Notes: generated from the letters alone by a model not told the origin. Counted from the first letter of the stretch, positions 7,072 through 19,021 are shown. The stretch: 64,000 bases of DNA from CAWDZK01 sp963807005 (GCA_963807005.1 CAWDZK010000001.1:868001-932000); one strand, 5' to 3'. Made by a program: numbers and translations.

Positions 7072-8489
7072 TCCTCGGTCGCGGCGAGCCTGCGGATCGC
7101 CGCCATGGGGATCTCTAGCCAGGTCGGTCGGTTGCGTGCCTCGTACAGGACTTCGTAGACCGCCTTGTCGGTCTCGAACGCCCGCAGCAGAACCGTGTGG
7201 GTCCGTGGGTCGACGCCGCCCGCACGGCCGTAGCCCACGCAGAACGCGTCCCGGTTACGGCCTGCCCACTCGGCGGCACGGTACTCGCGCTGCGGGTCGA
7301 CCGGGTGGTCGGCGAGCAGGTGCCGGGCGGCGTAGTCGAAGGACCGGAGCATCCCGGCCACGTCCTTCAGCGGGGACTCCAGCGCGCGACGCTCGGCGAG
7401 CGGCCGGGCCGGCTCGCCCTCGAAGTCCAGCAGGCGCCAGCCGGCCATGGTCCGCATCACCTGACCGAGGTGGTAGTCGCCGTGCACCCGCTGGACGGCG
7501 ACCGGCTCGCGCAGCGCGGCGAGGTCCTCGAACGCCGTCCCCAGCGCCTGCACGTACGGCGAGAGCTCGCCGACCTCGGCGGCGGTCCGGTCCAGGCGGG
7601 ACCTCATGGCCTCCGCCAGCGCGGCCAGCTCCTTGGCCTCCAGCGTCGCCGTGGGCAGGACCTCGGCCAGGGCCAGGTGCACCTCGGCGGTCGCCACGCC
7701 CAACCGCTCGGACTCGCTGGCGAAGTCGCCACCGACCTCGTCGGCGTGCAGGTCGGCCTCCGCGTAGAGGTCGCGGACGCTGGTCAGAGCCAGCTCCCAG
7801 CCGTCGGTCGCGTCCTTGAGGAACGTCTGCAGCATCGCGAGGCTGGCCGTCACCTCCGCGCCCTGCGCGTCGGTCCAGGAGCCCTCGACCCATCCCAGCG
7901 GAGCGGCGATGTGGCTGCTGCCGGCGGCCGCGAGGGCCGAGTGCACCTCGATGTCCGGGTTCGGCCCCGGCGACACCTTGCGGAACACCTTCATGATCAC
8001 TGTGTCGCCGAAGATCACCGACGAGTTGGACTGCTCGCCGGTCACCACGATCGAGGGCCCCGCGGGCGGCAGCTCGGCGAGGGACGGGTCGCGGCGGAAC
8101 GCCAGGCCCGGGACCGTCAGGTCGCCGGCGACGCCGGCGATCCAGTGCACCGTCGCCTCCTTGTCGTGCAAGGCGTCGTAGAGGTGACGGTGGCCGCCCG
8201 CCGCATCGGTCTCCTCGCCGAGGTAGGCGTGCGCAAGGTGCTCCTGCACGTCGGGGTAGCCCGCCAGGGGGAGCTGGTAGGTCTCGGTCTCGCCGTCGTC
8301 GTACGCGACGGTGACGACGTCGATCCGCACCTCCGGAAGCCCGGACCCGGACAGTCGGCCCACCGTCTCAGTCCCGGTGACCTGCCAGGTCCGTCCCTTG
8401 CCGGCGAACCACCGCTGGTTGGCGAGGTAGGACGTGAGGTCGAGGTGCTCGCGTCCGCCGAGGTCCCCTGGACCGGCCGGCGCAGACAT
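7068..8489 (-). CDS. mak: Maltokinase (GlgE pathway)
   Basis: This 473-residue kinase makes maltose 1-phosphate from maltose and ATP, the donor used by GlgE. The family signature is clear: the catalytic loop VQRVHGDYHLGQVM and the metal-binding DFEGEPARPL, which resemble those of aminoglycoside phosphotransferases, plus the early segment LANQRWFAGKGR typical of maltokinases. The length fits stand-alone Mak (about 450-470), not a TreS-Mak fusion. Its ATG 8489 shares one base with the treS stop (TGATG), and its own stop overlaps the glgB start by 4 nt. This fixes expression in a strict ratio with its neighbours. Confidence 0.95.
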   Translation of the reverse strand: MSAPAGPGDLGGREHLDLTSYLANQRWFAGKGRTWQVTGTETVGRLSGSGLPEVRIDVVTVAYDDGETETYQLPLAGYPDVQEHLAHAYLGEETDAAGGHRHLYDALHDKEATVHWIAGVAGDLTVPGLAFRRDPSLAELPPAGPSIVVTGEQSNSSVIFGDTVIMKVFRKVSPGPNPDIEVHSALAAAGSSHIAAPLGWVEGSWTDAQGAEVTASLAMLQTFLKDATDGWELALTSVRDLYAEADLHADEVGGDFASESERLGVATAEVHLALAEVLPTATLEAKELAALAEAMRSRLDRTAAEVGELSPYVQALGTAFEDLAALREPVAVQRVHGDYHLGQVMRTMAGWRLLDFEGEPARPLAERRALESPLKDVAGMLRSFDYAARHLLADHPVDPQREYRAAEWAGRNRDAFCVGYGRAGGVDPRTHTVLLRAFETDKAVYEVLYEARNRPTWLEIPMAAIRRLAATEE

Positions 8490-10218
8490 CAGCGTTCTCC
8501 TTCCGGAGGGGTCAGGCGGAACCAGTAGAAACCGTGCCCGGCCAGGGTGAGGAAGTAGGGGAGCTCACCGATCAGCGGGAAGTGCACGGTGCCGAGCAGC
8601 TCGATCGGCGTCCACGCCTCCCAGCGCCGCAGGTCGAGCTCGACCGGCTGGGGGAACCGCGACAGGTTGTTGACGCACAGGACGATGTCGTCGCCGAAGG
8701 CGCGCACGAACGACAGCACGCTCGGGTTGCTGCCGCCGAGGTCCTCCCAGGTCCCCATGCCGAACGCGGGGTTCTGCTTGCGCACCTCGATCATGCGCCG
8801 GGTCCAGTGCAGGAACGACGTCGTGCTCGCGAGCTGGGCCTCGACGTTGGTCACCTGGTGCCCGTAGAGCGGGTCCATGATCACCGGCAGGGAGAGCTGG
8901 CCGGGGTTGGCCGTGGAGAAGCCGGCGTTGCGGTCGGGCGTCCACTGCATCGGCGTCCGCACCCCGTCACGGTCGCCGAGCCAGATGTTGTCGCCCATGC
9001 CGATCTCGTCCCCGTAGTACAGGACGGGGGAGCCGGGCAGTGAGAGCAGCAGGGCCGTGAACAGCTCGAGCTGGTTGCGGTCGTTGTCCAGCAGCGGCGC
9101 GAGCCGACGCCGGATGCCGATGTTGGCCTTCATGCGGGGGTCCTTGGCGTACTCGCCCCACATGTAGTCGCGTTCCTCGTCGGTCACCATCTCGAGGGTC
9201 AGCTCGTCGTGGTTGCGCAGGAAGATCCCCCACTGACAGCTGTCGGGGATGGCCGGGGTCTGGGCCATGATCTCCGAGATCGGGTAGCGCGACTCGCGCC
9301 GGACACCCATGAAGAGCCGGGGCATGACCGGGAAGTGGAACGCCATCTGGCACTCGTCCCCGTCGTCGCCGAAGTACTCCACGACGTCGGCCGGCCACTG
9401 GTTCGCCTCGCACAGCAGGACACGGTCGGGGTACTGGGAGTCGATCTCCTTGCGCACCCGCTTGAGCATCTCGTGGGTGCGGGGGAGGTTCTCGCAGTTG
9501 GTGCCCTCCTCCTCGAACAGGTAGGGCACGGCGTCCAGGCGGAACCCGTCGATGCCGAGGTCCAGCCAGAACTTCAGCGCCTCGATCATCGACTCCTGCA
9601 CGCGCGGGTTCTCGAAGTTCAGGTCGGGCTGGTGGCTGAAGAACCGGTGCCAGAAGTACTGCTTGCGCACCGGGTCGAAGGTCCAGTTGGACGACTCGGT
9701 GTCGACGAAGATGATCCGCGCGTCGGCGTACTGCTCGTCGGTGTCGGCCCAGACGTAGAAGTCGCCGTAGGGACCGTCCGGGTCGTTGCGGGAGGCCTGG
9801 AACCACGGGTGCTGGTCGGACGTGTGGTTCATGACGAAGTCGATGATCACCCTGATGCCGCGCTCGTGCGCCGCGTCGACGAACTGCACGAAGTCGCCGA
9901 GCGTGCCGAAGTCCGGCAGCACGTCGGTGTAGTCCGACACGTCGTAGCCGCCGTCGCGCAGCGGTGACTTGAAGAACGGCGGCAGCCAGATGCAGTCGAC
10001 CCCGAGCCACTGGATGTAGTCCAGCTTCGCCATCAGGCCCAGCAGGTCGCCGTTGCCGTCACCGTTGCTGTCCTTGAACGACCGGACCAGCACCTCGTAG
10101 AAGACGGCGCGCTTGTACCAGTGCGGGTCGCGCTCCTCGTCCGGAAGGTCCGCGAAGTTGTCGATCGCGTGCGCATCGCTCGAGGCGACTGCGGGGGAGG
10201 TGGTCGGCGTCGCGTCGG

Positions 10219-10222
<4 letters not shown>
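8489..10222 (-). CDS. treS: Trehalose synthase / maltose glucosylmutase
   Basis: This 577-residue GH13 enzyme interconverts trehalose and maltose. The start region DPHWYKRAVFYEVLVRSFKDSNGDGNGDL is diagnostic of TreS. Barrel motifs include FVMNHTSDQHPWF, the nucleophile strand GIDGFRLDAVPYLFEE, the acid/base strand LLCEANQWP and RNHDELTLEM. The length matches mycobacterial and streptomycete TreS without a fused kinase. GTG 10222 overlaps the glgE stop by 4 nt. In this operon the enzyme supplies maltose to maltokinase, so trehalose flows into alpha-glucan. Confidence 0.96.
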
Positions 10223-12204
<1,982 letters not shown>

Positions 12205-12398
12205 TGCTCACGAACCTACCCAGGCGGGGCTGCGCTGCACACTCCGCGTCCGTCTCGTCCCGGTAGGTGCGCACCCGGGCGGAGCCGCGGTCCCAGTCGT
12301 ACGAGTGGTGGACCACCACCGGTGCGGGTGCACCAGGAGCAGGTCCGGTGCGCGGGCAGGTGGCGGAACAGGCCGGATCGCCGGTTATCCTCCCGCCG
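12205..12398. promoter_or_regulatory. Divergent promoter region glgE/glgP
   Basis: This 194-nt space separates synthesis (glgE, minus) from degradation (glgP, plus). Candidate -10 boxes are TAGGTT on the minus strand (12213-12218, 8 nt before the glgE ATG) and TATCCT on the plus strand (12386-12391, 7 nt before the glgP GTG). Neither has a clear -35. No operator palindrome was recognised. Confidence 0.55.
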
Positions 12399-15017
12399 GT
12401 GAAGGCGATCCGACGGTTCACCGTCCGTACCGTGCTGCCCCCTGCTCTCGCCCCGCTGGGAGAGCTGGCTCTGAACCTGCGCTGGTCCTGGGACACCACG
12501 ACCCAGCGGCTCTTCGAGGGGCTCGACCCCGTCCTGTGGGACGAGGTCGGTGGCGACCCGGTCCATCTGCTCGGCGCGCTCGGCCCGGAGCGGCTCGCGT
12601 CGCTGGCCGGGGACCCCGCGGTCGTCGGGCAGGTCGAGGCGGCCGCGCACGACCTGAGGTCCTACCTGGACGGCGACCGCTGGTACCAGGAGCTCGCCGC
12701 GTCGGCGACGGGCGAGGACGACGCCGTCCCGCGGGCCATCGCCTACTTCTCGCCCGAGTACGGCATCGCCGCCGCTCTGCCGCAGTACTCCGGCGGTCTC
12801 GGCATCCTCGCCGGGGACCACCTCAAGGCGGCGTCCGACCTGGGTGTCCCGATCGTGGCCGTGGGCCTGCTCTACCGGTCCGGCTACTTCGCCCAGTCGC
12901 TGTCCCGCGAGGGCTGGCAGCAGGAGCGGTACCCGGTGCTGGACCCGGACGGCCTGCCGATCTCGCTGCTGCGCGAGCCCGACGGCGAGCCGCTGAAGGT
13001 CGAGGTCGGGCTGCCCGGCGAGCGCCGCCTGGTGGCCCAGGTCTGGAAGGCGCAGGTCGGCCGGGTGCCCCTGCTGCTGCTGGACTCCGACGTGGAGGAC
13101 AACGCCCCCGCCGAGCGCGATGTCACCGACCGGCTGTACGGCGGCGGCAGTGAGCACCGCCTGCTGCAGGAGATGCTGCTGGGCATCGGGGGCGTGCGCG
13201 CGCTGCGCGCGTACAGCCGGCTCACCGGCGCGCCCGCGCCGGAGGTGTTCCACACCAACGAGGGGCACGCGGGCTTCCTGGGCGTCGAGCGGATCCGCGA
13301 GCTCACCGAGACCCACGGCCTGACCTTCGAGGAGGCGGTCGAGGCGGCTCGGTCCGCCACGCTGTTCACGACGCACACGCCGGTGCCGGCGGGCATCGAC
13401 CGCTTCGCCCGGGACCTGGTGGCCCAGCACTTCGGTGGTGACAACGCGGCCCCCGGCGTGCCGGTCGAGCACATCCTCGCGCTCGGCGCCGAGGACTACG
13501 AGGGCGGCGACCCGACCGTGTTCAACATGGCGGTGATGGGCTTCCGGCTGGCCCAGCGGGCCAACGGCGTCTCCGAGCTGCACGGGCACGTCGCGCGGGA
13601 GATGTTCTCCCGGCTCTGGCCAGGTTTCGACGAGCCGGAGGTGCCGATCGGCTACATCACCAACGGCGTCCATGCGCCCACGTGGGTGGCGCCGGAGGTG
13701 CTGGACCTGGCCGGGCCCGACCTGGTCCAGCGGCCCACCGACGAGTCGGCGTGGGACGCCGTCTCGCAGGTCTCGGACGCAGAGATCTGGTCGGTCCGCG
13801 GGCTGCTTCGCACCCGGCTGGTCGCCGACGCCCGGCGCCGGGTGCGGCAGTCCTGGGTGCAGCGCGGGGCCAGCGAGGCGGAGCTCGGCTGGGTGGACAA
13901 GATCCTCGACCCGGACGTGCTGACCATCGGCTTCGCCCGCCGGGTGCCGTCGTACAAGCGGCTCACCCTCATGCTCCGCGACCAGGAGCGGCTCGCCGCG
14001 CTGCTGCGCCACCCCGAGCGGCCGATCCAGATCGTGGTCGCCGGCAAGGCGCACCCGGCCGACGACGGCGGCAAGAAGCTGATCCAGGAGCTGGTCCGGT
14101 TCGCCGACGCGAAGGACCTCCGGGACCGCATCGTCTTCCTCCCGAACTACGACATCGCCATGGCGCAGAACCTCTACCCCGGCTGCGACGTCTGGCTCAA
14201 CAACCCGCTGCGGCCGCTCGAGGCGTGCGGGACGTCCGGCATGAAGGCGGCGCTGAACGGCTGCCTCAACCTCTCGGTCCTCGACGGCTGGTGGGACGAG
14301 TGGTTCGACGGTCACAACGGCTGGGCGATCCCGACCGCGGACGGTGTCTCCGACGCCGACCACCGCGACGACCTCGAGGCGTCGGCGCTCTACGACCTGC
14401 TCGAGAAGACCGTCGCGCCGCTGTTCTACGACCGGGACGCGGAGGGTCTGCCGGCCCGCTGGATCGAGATGGTGCGTCACACGCTGCGCACCCTCGGCCC
14501 GAAGGTGCTGGCCAGCCGGATGGTCCGGGACTACGTCGTCGGTCTCTACGCCCCGGCGTACCGCTCCGGGCAGGCGCTGGACGGCGGCTTCGACGGTGCC
14601 CGCGAGCTGGCTGCCTGGAAGTCGAAGGTGCGGGCGGCCTGGCCGTCGGTGCGGGTCGACCACGTCGAGGCGTCCGGCGTCGACGACGCCGCCGAGGTCG
14701 GCAGCACGCTCGAGGTCCGGGCGTTCGTCTCGCTCGGCCAGCTGTCGCCCCAGGACGTCGACGTCCAGGTCGTGCACGGGCGGGTCGACGACAACGACCA
14801 GATCACCGGCACCTCGGCCGTCTCGCTGCGGCACGAGGAGTCCTACGAGGGTGGCCGGCACCGGTACGTCGGCGGCCTGAGCCTCGACCGGCCGGGACCG
14901 TTCGGCTACACCGCGCGGGTCGTGCCGCACCACCGGCTCACCGCCTCGGCGGCCGAGCTCGGGCTGGCCGCGCTGCCGGCGGAGTCGGCCGGGATGGAGT
15001 CCGGCGTCCTCCGCTAG
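12399..15017 (+). CDS. glgP: Alpha-glucan (maltodextrin) phosphorylase
   Basis: This 872-residue enzyme releases glucose 1-phosphate from alpha-1,4-glucan using pyridoxal phosphate. The N-terminus VKAIRRFTVRTVLP, the segment YFSPEYGIAAALPQYSGGLGILAGDHLKAASDLGVP and HTPVPAGIDRF mark the actinobacterial GT35 type (alpha-glucan phosphorylase with extended N-terminus). The cofactor lysine is expected in EACGTSGMKAALNG. The frame is open further upstream, but GTG 12399 starts the conserved protein and lies 7 nt after TATCCT, giving a leaderless message. It is transcribed away from glgE and converges on glgX, the debranching enzyme. Confidence 0.93.
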   Translation: MKAIRRFTVRTVLPPALAPLGELALNLRWSWDTTTQRLFEGLDPVLWDEVGGDPVHLLGALGPERLASLAGDPAVVGQVEAAAHDLRSYLDGDRWYQELAASATGEDDAVPRAIAYFSPEYGIAAALPQYSGGLGILAGDHLKAASDLGVPIVAVGLLYRSGYFAQSLSREGWQQERYPVLDPDGLPISLLREPDGEPLKVEVGLPGERRLVAQVWKAQVGRVPLLLLDSDVEDNAPAERDVTDRLYGGGSEHRLLQEMLLGIGGVRALRAYSRLTGAPAPEVFHTNEGHAGFLGVERIRELTETHGLTFEEAVEAARSATLFTTHTPVPAGIDRFARDLVAQHFGGDNAAPGVPVEHILALGAEDYEGGDPTVFNMAVMGFRLAQRANGVSELHGHVAREMFSRLWPGFDEPEVPIGYITNGVHAPTWVAPEVLDLAGPDLVQRPTDESAWDAVSQVSDAEIWSVRGLLRTRLVADARRRVRQSWVQRGASEAELGWVDKILDPDVLTIGFARRVPSYKRLTLMLRDQERLAALLRHPERPIQIVVAGKAHPADDGGKKLIQELVRFADAKDLRDRIVFLPNYDIAMAQNLYPGCDVWLNNPLRPLEACGTSGMKAALNGCLNLSVLDGWWDEWFDGHNGWAIPTADGVSDADHRDDLEASALYDLLEKTVAPLFYDRDAEGLPARWIEMVRHTLRTLGPKVLASRMVRDYVVGLYAPAYRSGQALDGGFDGARELAAWKSKVRAAWPSVRVDHVEASGVDDAAEVGSTLEVRAFVSLGQLSPQDVDVQVVHGRVDDNDQITGTSAVSLRHEESYEGGRHRYVGGLSLDRPGPFGYTARVVPHHRLTASAAELGLAALPAESAGMESGVLR

Positions 15018-15036
15018 CCCCACCCCGGCAACGGGC

Positions 15037-15109
15037 GCTCGTTTGCGACGTAGGTCACCGACACGCCGGTCTCGGCACGGCGTGTCGGGGAGCCAGGTCG
15101 CAAACGAGC
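15037..15109. repeat. Intergenic palindrome, family A copy 2
   Basis: The terminal 13-nt arms (15037-15049 and 15097-15109) are identical to those of copies 1 and 3. An inner 11-bp stem pairs 15058-15068 with 15078-15088 (CCGACACGCCG). It lies between the convergent genes glgP and glgX, 20 nt after the glgP stop, where it could end both transcripts. Confidence 0.9.
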
Positions 15110-15146
15110 GGTCCTGGGTCGACGGGCGCGCGGCCGGAGGTGACGG

Positions 15147-17240
15147 TCAGCGGTGGGCGAGCAGGACCACGACCGAGCGACCCGCCAGGACCAGGTCGGC
15201 GCCGCCGTCGTAGCGGCCGCCAGGTGTGGGCTTCTCGTCGCCCGTGTCGAGCAGCACGTCGTACGACGTCGCCCAGGACTTCCCCGGCAGCTGCACCTCA
15301 GCGTCGTCGGCGTCGGTGTTGAGCAGCACCAGCAGCGGGTCCGGTGAGCTGCCGTCGGGGGCGGGCTTGCCCGAGAGGTACATGCCGAGCTGTCCCAGGT
15401 CGTGGTCGAACCAGCGCTCGGGCGACATCTCCTCGCCGTCGAGGCCGAACCAGGCAAGGTCCTTGGTGCCGTCAGCATGGGCGGGCCGCCCTTCGAAGAC
15501 CTCGTCGTGCCGCAGGACGGCGTGCGACCGGCGCAGGTTCGTCAGCGCGCGGGTCCACTCCAGCAGGTCGCTCCGCCAGCCCTCGTGGTCCCAGGACAGC
15601 CATGCCGTCTCGTCGTCGAGGCAGTACGCGTTGTTGTTGCCGTGCTGGGTCCTTCCGGTCTCGTCGCCGGCGGTCAGCATCGGCACACCCGTGGAGACGA
15701 GCAGGGTGGCGAGCAGGTTGCGCATCATCCGCCGGCGCAGGCCGAGCACGTCGTCGTCGTCGGTGGGCCCCTCCGTCCCGCAGTTCCAGCTGTGGTTGTT
15801 GTCGGAGCCGTCGCGGTTGTCCTCGCCGTTGACCTCGTTGTGCTTGCGGTCGTAGGAGACCAGGTCGTGCAGGGTGAAGCCGTCGTGCGCGGTGACGAAG
15901 TTGACCGAGGCCAGCGGACCGCGGGAGGCGAACAGGTCCGACGACCCGGACAGGCGGTAGGCCAGGTCGCGGACGCCGCCGGTGTGGCTGCGGCCGCCAC
16001 GGTGTCCGCCGAGCCAGGAGTCCCGCACGGTGTCGCGGAACCGGTCGTTCCACTCCGCCCAGGGTGCCGGGAACGCGCCCAGCTGGTAGCCGCCAGGTCC
16101 GACGTCCCACGGCTCGGCGACCAGCTTCACCCGGCACAGGACAGGGTCCTGCGCGATGACCGAGAGGAACGTGCCGTTCGCCTCGAAGCCGTCGTCGGCC
16201 CGGGCCAGCGCCGGCGCGAGGTCGAACCGGAAGCCGTCGACGTGCATCTCCTCGACCCAGTAGCGCAGCGAGTCGGTGACCATCGCCAGCGTGCGCGGGT
16301 GCCGGAGGTCCAGCGTGTTCCCGCAGCCCGTGACGTCGAGGTAGCGGCGGCCACCGACCAGCCGGTAGTACGCCGTGTTGTCCAGGCCGCGCCACGCGAG
16401 CGTCGGCCCGTCGCTCCCGCCCTCCGCGGTGTGGTTGTAGACGACGTCGAGGACGACCTCGAGCCCCGCGGCGTGCAGCGCGCGCACCATGTCGCGGAAC
16501 TCGGTGACCTGCTGTCCGCGGGCGCCGGACGAGCTGTAGCCGGCATGAGGGGAGAAGAAGCCGAGGGTGTTGTAGCCCCAGTAGTTGCTCCGGCCGCGGC
16601 GCAGCAGCGTCGGCTCGCTCGCCACCTGCTGCACCGGGAGGAGCTCGACCGTCGTCACGCCGAGCGAGACCAGGTGCTCGACCACGGCCGGGTGGGCGAG
16701 ACCGGCGTAGGTGCCGCGCAGGTGCTCGGGGACGTCCGGGTGGCGGGCCGTGAGCCCCTTCACGTGCGCCTCGTAGACGACGGTGTCGGCCCACGGCACC
16801 GAGGGGGGCTGGTCGCCCTGCCAGTCGTACCCGGGGTGGAACACCACCGCCTGCGGCACGTACGGCGCCGAGTCCCGCCCGTCCGGCACCCGGTCGTCGT
16901 CGCCGGGCTCGGGCCCGAGCACCGCGGGGTCGGCCCGGAGCGTGCCGTCGATCGAGCGGGCGTAGGGGTCGAGAAGCAGCTTGGCGGGGTTGAACCGGTG
17001 CCCGTGCCCGGGGTCCCACGGTCCGTGCACCCGGAAGCCGTACCGCTGTCCCGGCCGGACGCCGGGCACGTACCCGTGCCACACGTCGCCGGTTCGCTCG
17101 GGAAGGGCCACCCGTCGCTCGGCGCCGTCGTCGTCGAGCAGGCACAGCTCGACCGCCTCGCCCCGACTGAACACGGCGAAGGCCGTGCCGTCGTCGTCGG
17201 GGTGGGCGCCGAGTCGCGGCACCAGGGGTCGGGGCGGCAC
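15147..17240 (-). CDS. glgX: Glycogen debranching enzyme GlgX
   Basis: This 697-residue GH13 enzyme hydrolyses alpha-1,6 branches of limit dextrin left by phosphorylase. An N-terminal carbohydrate-binding domain (about 10-130) precedes the barrel with DVVYNHTAEGG, the nucleophile strand GFRFDLAPALAR, the acid/base strand LVAEPWDVGPGGYQLG and VTAHDGFTLHDLVSY. The segment SYDRKHNEVNGEDNRDG is typical of GlgX/TreX. The start GTG 17240 is chosen because TACCGT on the minus strand (17247-17252) lies exactly 6 nt upstream. The longer open frame overlaps the divergent echA-like gene and has no homology-like sequence. Together with glgP it forms the breakdown arm. Confidence 0.94.
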   Translation of the reverse strand: MPPRPLVPRLGAHPDDDGTAFAVFSRGEAVELCLLDDDGAERRVALPERTGDVWHGYVPGVRPGQRYGFRVHGPWDPGHGHRFNPAKLLLDPYARSIDGTLRADPAVLGPEPGDDDRVPDGRDSAPYVPQAVVFHPGYDWQGDQPPSVPWADTVVYEAHVKGLTARHPDVPEHLRGTYAGLAHPAVVEHLVSLGVTTVELLPVQQVASEPTLLRRGRSNYWGYNTLGFFSPHAGYSSSGARGQQVTEFRDMVRALHAAGLEVVLDVVYNHTAEGGSDGPTLAWRGLDNTAYYRLVGGRRYLDVTGCGNTLDLRHPRTLAMVTDSLRYWVEEMHVDGFRFDLAPALARADDGFEANGTFLSVIAQDPVLCRVKLVAEPWDVGPGGYQLGAFPAPWAEWNDRFRDTVRDSWLGGHRGGRSHTGGVRDLAYRLSGSSDLFASRGPLASVNFVTAHDGFTLHDLVSYDRKHNEVNGEDNRDGSDNNHSWNCGTEGPTDDDDVLGLRRRMMRNLLATLLVSTGVPMLTAGDETGRTQHGNNNAYCLDDETAWLSWDHEGWRSDLLEWTRALTNLRRSHAVLRHDEVFEGRPAHADGTKDLAWFGLDGEEMSPERWFDHDLGQLGMYLSGKPAPDGSSPDPLLVLLNTDADDAEVQLPGKSWATSYDVLLDTGDEKPTPGGRYDGGADLVLAGRSVVVLLAHR

Positions 17241-17246
17241 CGGGCC

Positions 17247-17278
17247 ACGGTAGGCGATCCGGCGTCGGTCGTTACGGT
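17247..17278. promoter_or_regulatory. Divergent leaderless promoters glgX / echA-like
   Basis: Two -10 boxes lie back to back: TACCGT on the minus strand (17247-17252, 6 nt before the glgX GTG) and TACGGT on the plus strand (17273-17278, 7 nt before ATG 17286). The start codons are only 45 nt apart, so the two polymerases would compete for the site. Confidence 0.6.
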
Positions 17279-17285
17279 GACGGCC

Positions 17286-18068
17286 ATGACTTCTGCACTC
17301 GTCCGGCTCGAGGTCGAGGGCGGCATCGGCACGATCCGCCTGGACCGCCCGCCGATGAACGCCCTGAACGTCCAGGTCCAGGAGGAGCTGCGGGCCGCCG
17401 CGCACGAGGCCGGGGAGCGGTCGGACGTCGCCGCCGTCGTCCTCTACGGCGGCGAGAAGGTGTTCGCCGCGGGGGCGGACATCAAGGAGATGGCCGCCAT
17501 GTCCTACGCCGACATGGTGGCACGGTCAGGTGCCCTCCAGTCCTCGTTCACCGCCGTCGCCACGATCCCGAAACCGGTCGTCGCGGCGGTGACCGGCTAC
17601 GCCCTCGGAGGTGGCTGCGAGCTCGCCCTCTGCGCCGACTTCCGGGTCGCGGGCGACAACGCCAAGCTGGGCCAGCCGGAGATCCAGCTCGGCGTCATCC
17701 CCGGCGCGGGCGGCACCCAGCGGCTGCCGCGACTGGTCGGCCCGGCGCGGGCGAAGGACATCATCTTCACCGGCCGGTTCGTGGACGCCCAGGAGGCGCT
17801 GGCGATCGGACTGGTCGACGCGGTGGTCCCCGCCGACGAGGTCTACCCCAAGGCGCGCGAGATGGCGGGACGCTTCGTCGGCGGCCCGGCGCTCGCCCTG
17901 CGCGCGGCGAAGGAGTCCGTCGACCGTGGCCTCGAGGTGGACCTGGCCAGCGGCCTGGAGCTGGAGCGGCTGCAGTTCTCGGGGTTGTTCGCCACCGACG
18001 ACCGGCGCATCGGCATGGAGTCGTTCGTCGAGAACGGCCCGGGCAAGGCCCGCTTCACCGGACGATGA
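17286..18068 (+). CDS. Enoyl-CoA hydratase/isomerase family protein (EchA17-like)
   Basis: This 260-residue crotonase-fold enzyme most likely hydrates 2-enoyl-CoA. The oxyanion-hole segments are FAAGADIKEM and GYALGGGCELALCADFRVA, and a catalytic glutamate is expected in QPEIQLGVIPGAGGTQRLPRLVG. The length is normal. ATG 17286 is 7 nt after TACGGT. Its stop overlaps the next start by 4 nt (ATGA), tying it to a methyltransferase and an acyltransferase. From memory, M. tuberculosis echA17 (Rv3039c) has the same kind of neighbours in the methylglucose lipopolysaccharide region. A role in that pathway is inference only. Confidence 0.9.
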   Translation: MTSALVRLEVEGGIGTIRLDRPPMNALNVQVQEELRAAAHEAGERSDVAAVVLYGGEKVFAAGADIKEMAAMSYADMVARSGALQSSFTAVATIPKPVVAAVTGYALGGGCELALCADFRVAGDNAKLGQPEIQLGVIPGAGGTQRLPRLVGPARAKDIIFTGRFVDAQEALAIGLVDAVVPADEVYPKAREMAGRFVGGPALALRAAKESVDRGLEVDLASGLELERLQFSGLFATDDRRIGMESFVENGPGKARFTGR

Positions 18069-19021
18069 CGGGGCCCGCGCCGGCACCGGAGCCGAGTGCC
18101 GCCGAGGTCGAGCGCGCCCGGGCTGACCCCAAGCTGGCGAACGTGCTCTACCACGACTGGGAGGCGTCGACCTACGACGAGAAGTGGTCGATCTCCTACG
18201 ACGCGCGGTGCATCGACTACGCCCGCGACCGGTTCGTCGCCATCGCCGGGGGGCCGGACCAGACCTGGCCGTACGGCGACGCCCTCGAGCTCGGCAGCGG
18301 CACCGGCTTCTTCCTGCTCAACCTCATGCAGGCCGGGGTCGCGGCTCGCGGGCACGTGACGGACCTGTCACCCGGAATGGTCGCGGCGGCCGTGCGCAAC
18401 GGGACAGCGCTCGGCCTCGACGTCGACGGCAGGGTCGCGGACGCCGAGTCGATCCCGTACGCCGACGCGTCCTTCGACCTCGTGGTCGGTCACGCCGTGC
18501 TGCACCACATCCCGGACGTCGAGCTCGCCCTGCGCGAGGTGCTCCGGGTGCTCAGGCCGGGCGGCCGGTTCGTCTTCGCCGGCGAGCCCACCACCATCGG
18601 CGACTGGTACGCGCGACGGCTCGGCCGCCTCACCTGGCAGGCCACCACGGCGGTGACCCGGCTCGCGCCGCTGCGGGCGGGGTGGGCCCGGCCGGCCGAG
18701 GTGCTGGCCGAGTCCTCGCGGGCAGCCGCGCTGGAGTCGGTGGTCGACCTGCACACGTTCGACCCCGGGGACCTCGCCGCCACCGCCCTGCGGGCCGGTG
18801 CGGTCGACGTCCGGACCGCGACCGAGGAGCTCACCGCGGCGTTCCTCGGGTGGCCGGTGCGCACCTTCGAGGCGGCGGTCAACCCCGACCGGCTCGGCTG
18901 GCGGTGGGCGGTGTTCGCCTACCGGTCGTGGCAACGGCTCTCGGCGCTGGACCGCGCGCTCGGCCGGGTGCTGCCGCAGCGGCTGTTCTACAACGTGCTG
19001 CTCACCGGGACCCGGCCGTGA
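18065..19021 (+). CDS. Class I SAM-dependent methyltransferase (Rv3038c-like)
   Basis: This 318-residue cytosolic methyltransferase has motif I ALELGSGTGFFLLNL, the acidic turn HVTDLSPGMV, motif IV FDLVVGHAVLHHIPD and motif VI LRVLRPGGRFVFAGEP. A C-terminal extension of about 120 residues is not part of the core fold and may bind the substrate. It starts at ATG 18065, overlapping the hydratase stop by 4 nt, and its stop overlaps the acyltransferase start in the same way. By position and size it resembles the mycobacterial methyltransferase next to echA17. The methyl acceptor is unknown; a sugar hydroxyl of a polysaccharide is one candidate given the context. Confidence 0.85.
   Translation: MTGPAPAPEPSAAEVERARADPKLANVLYHDWEASTYDEKWSISYDARCIDYARDRFVAIAGGPDQTWPYGDALELGSGTGFFLLNLMQAGVAARGHVTDLSPGMVAAAVRNGTALGLDVDGRVADAESIPYADASFDLVVGHAVLHHIPDVELALREVLRVLRPGGRFVFAGEPTTIGDWYARRLGRLTWQATTAVTRLAPLRAGWARPAEVLAESSRAAALESVVDLHTFDPGDLAATALRAGAVDVRTATEELTAAFLGWPVRTFEAAVNPDRLGWRWAVFAYRSWQRLSALDRALGRVLPQRLFYNVLLTGTRP

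Noticed and set aside
5149..7158. A 669-codon plus-strand frame over glgB
   Set aside because: It is a shadow of glgB caused by high GC at third positions. It has no motif and no promoter or ribosome site.
12216..15023. A 935-codon open frame on the minus strand over glgP
   Set aside because: It mirrors the plus-strand glgP codons in GC-rich DNA. Its translation is low-complexity Arg/Val/Gly/Asp sequence with no domain, while glgP on the plus strand is unmistakable.
15402..17285. Upstream extension of the EchA-like frame over glgX
   Set aside because: The extension is the antisense of glgX and has no enzyme-like sequence. The crotonase fold starts at 17286 with a correctly spaced -10 box.
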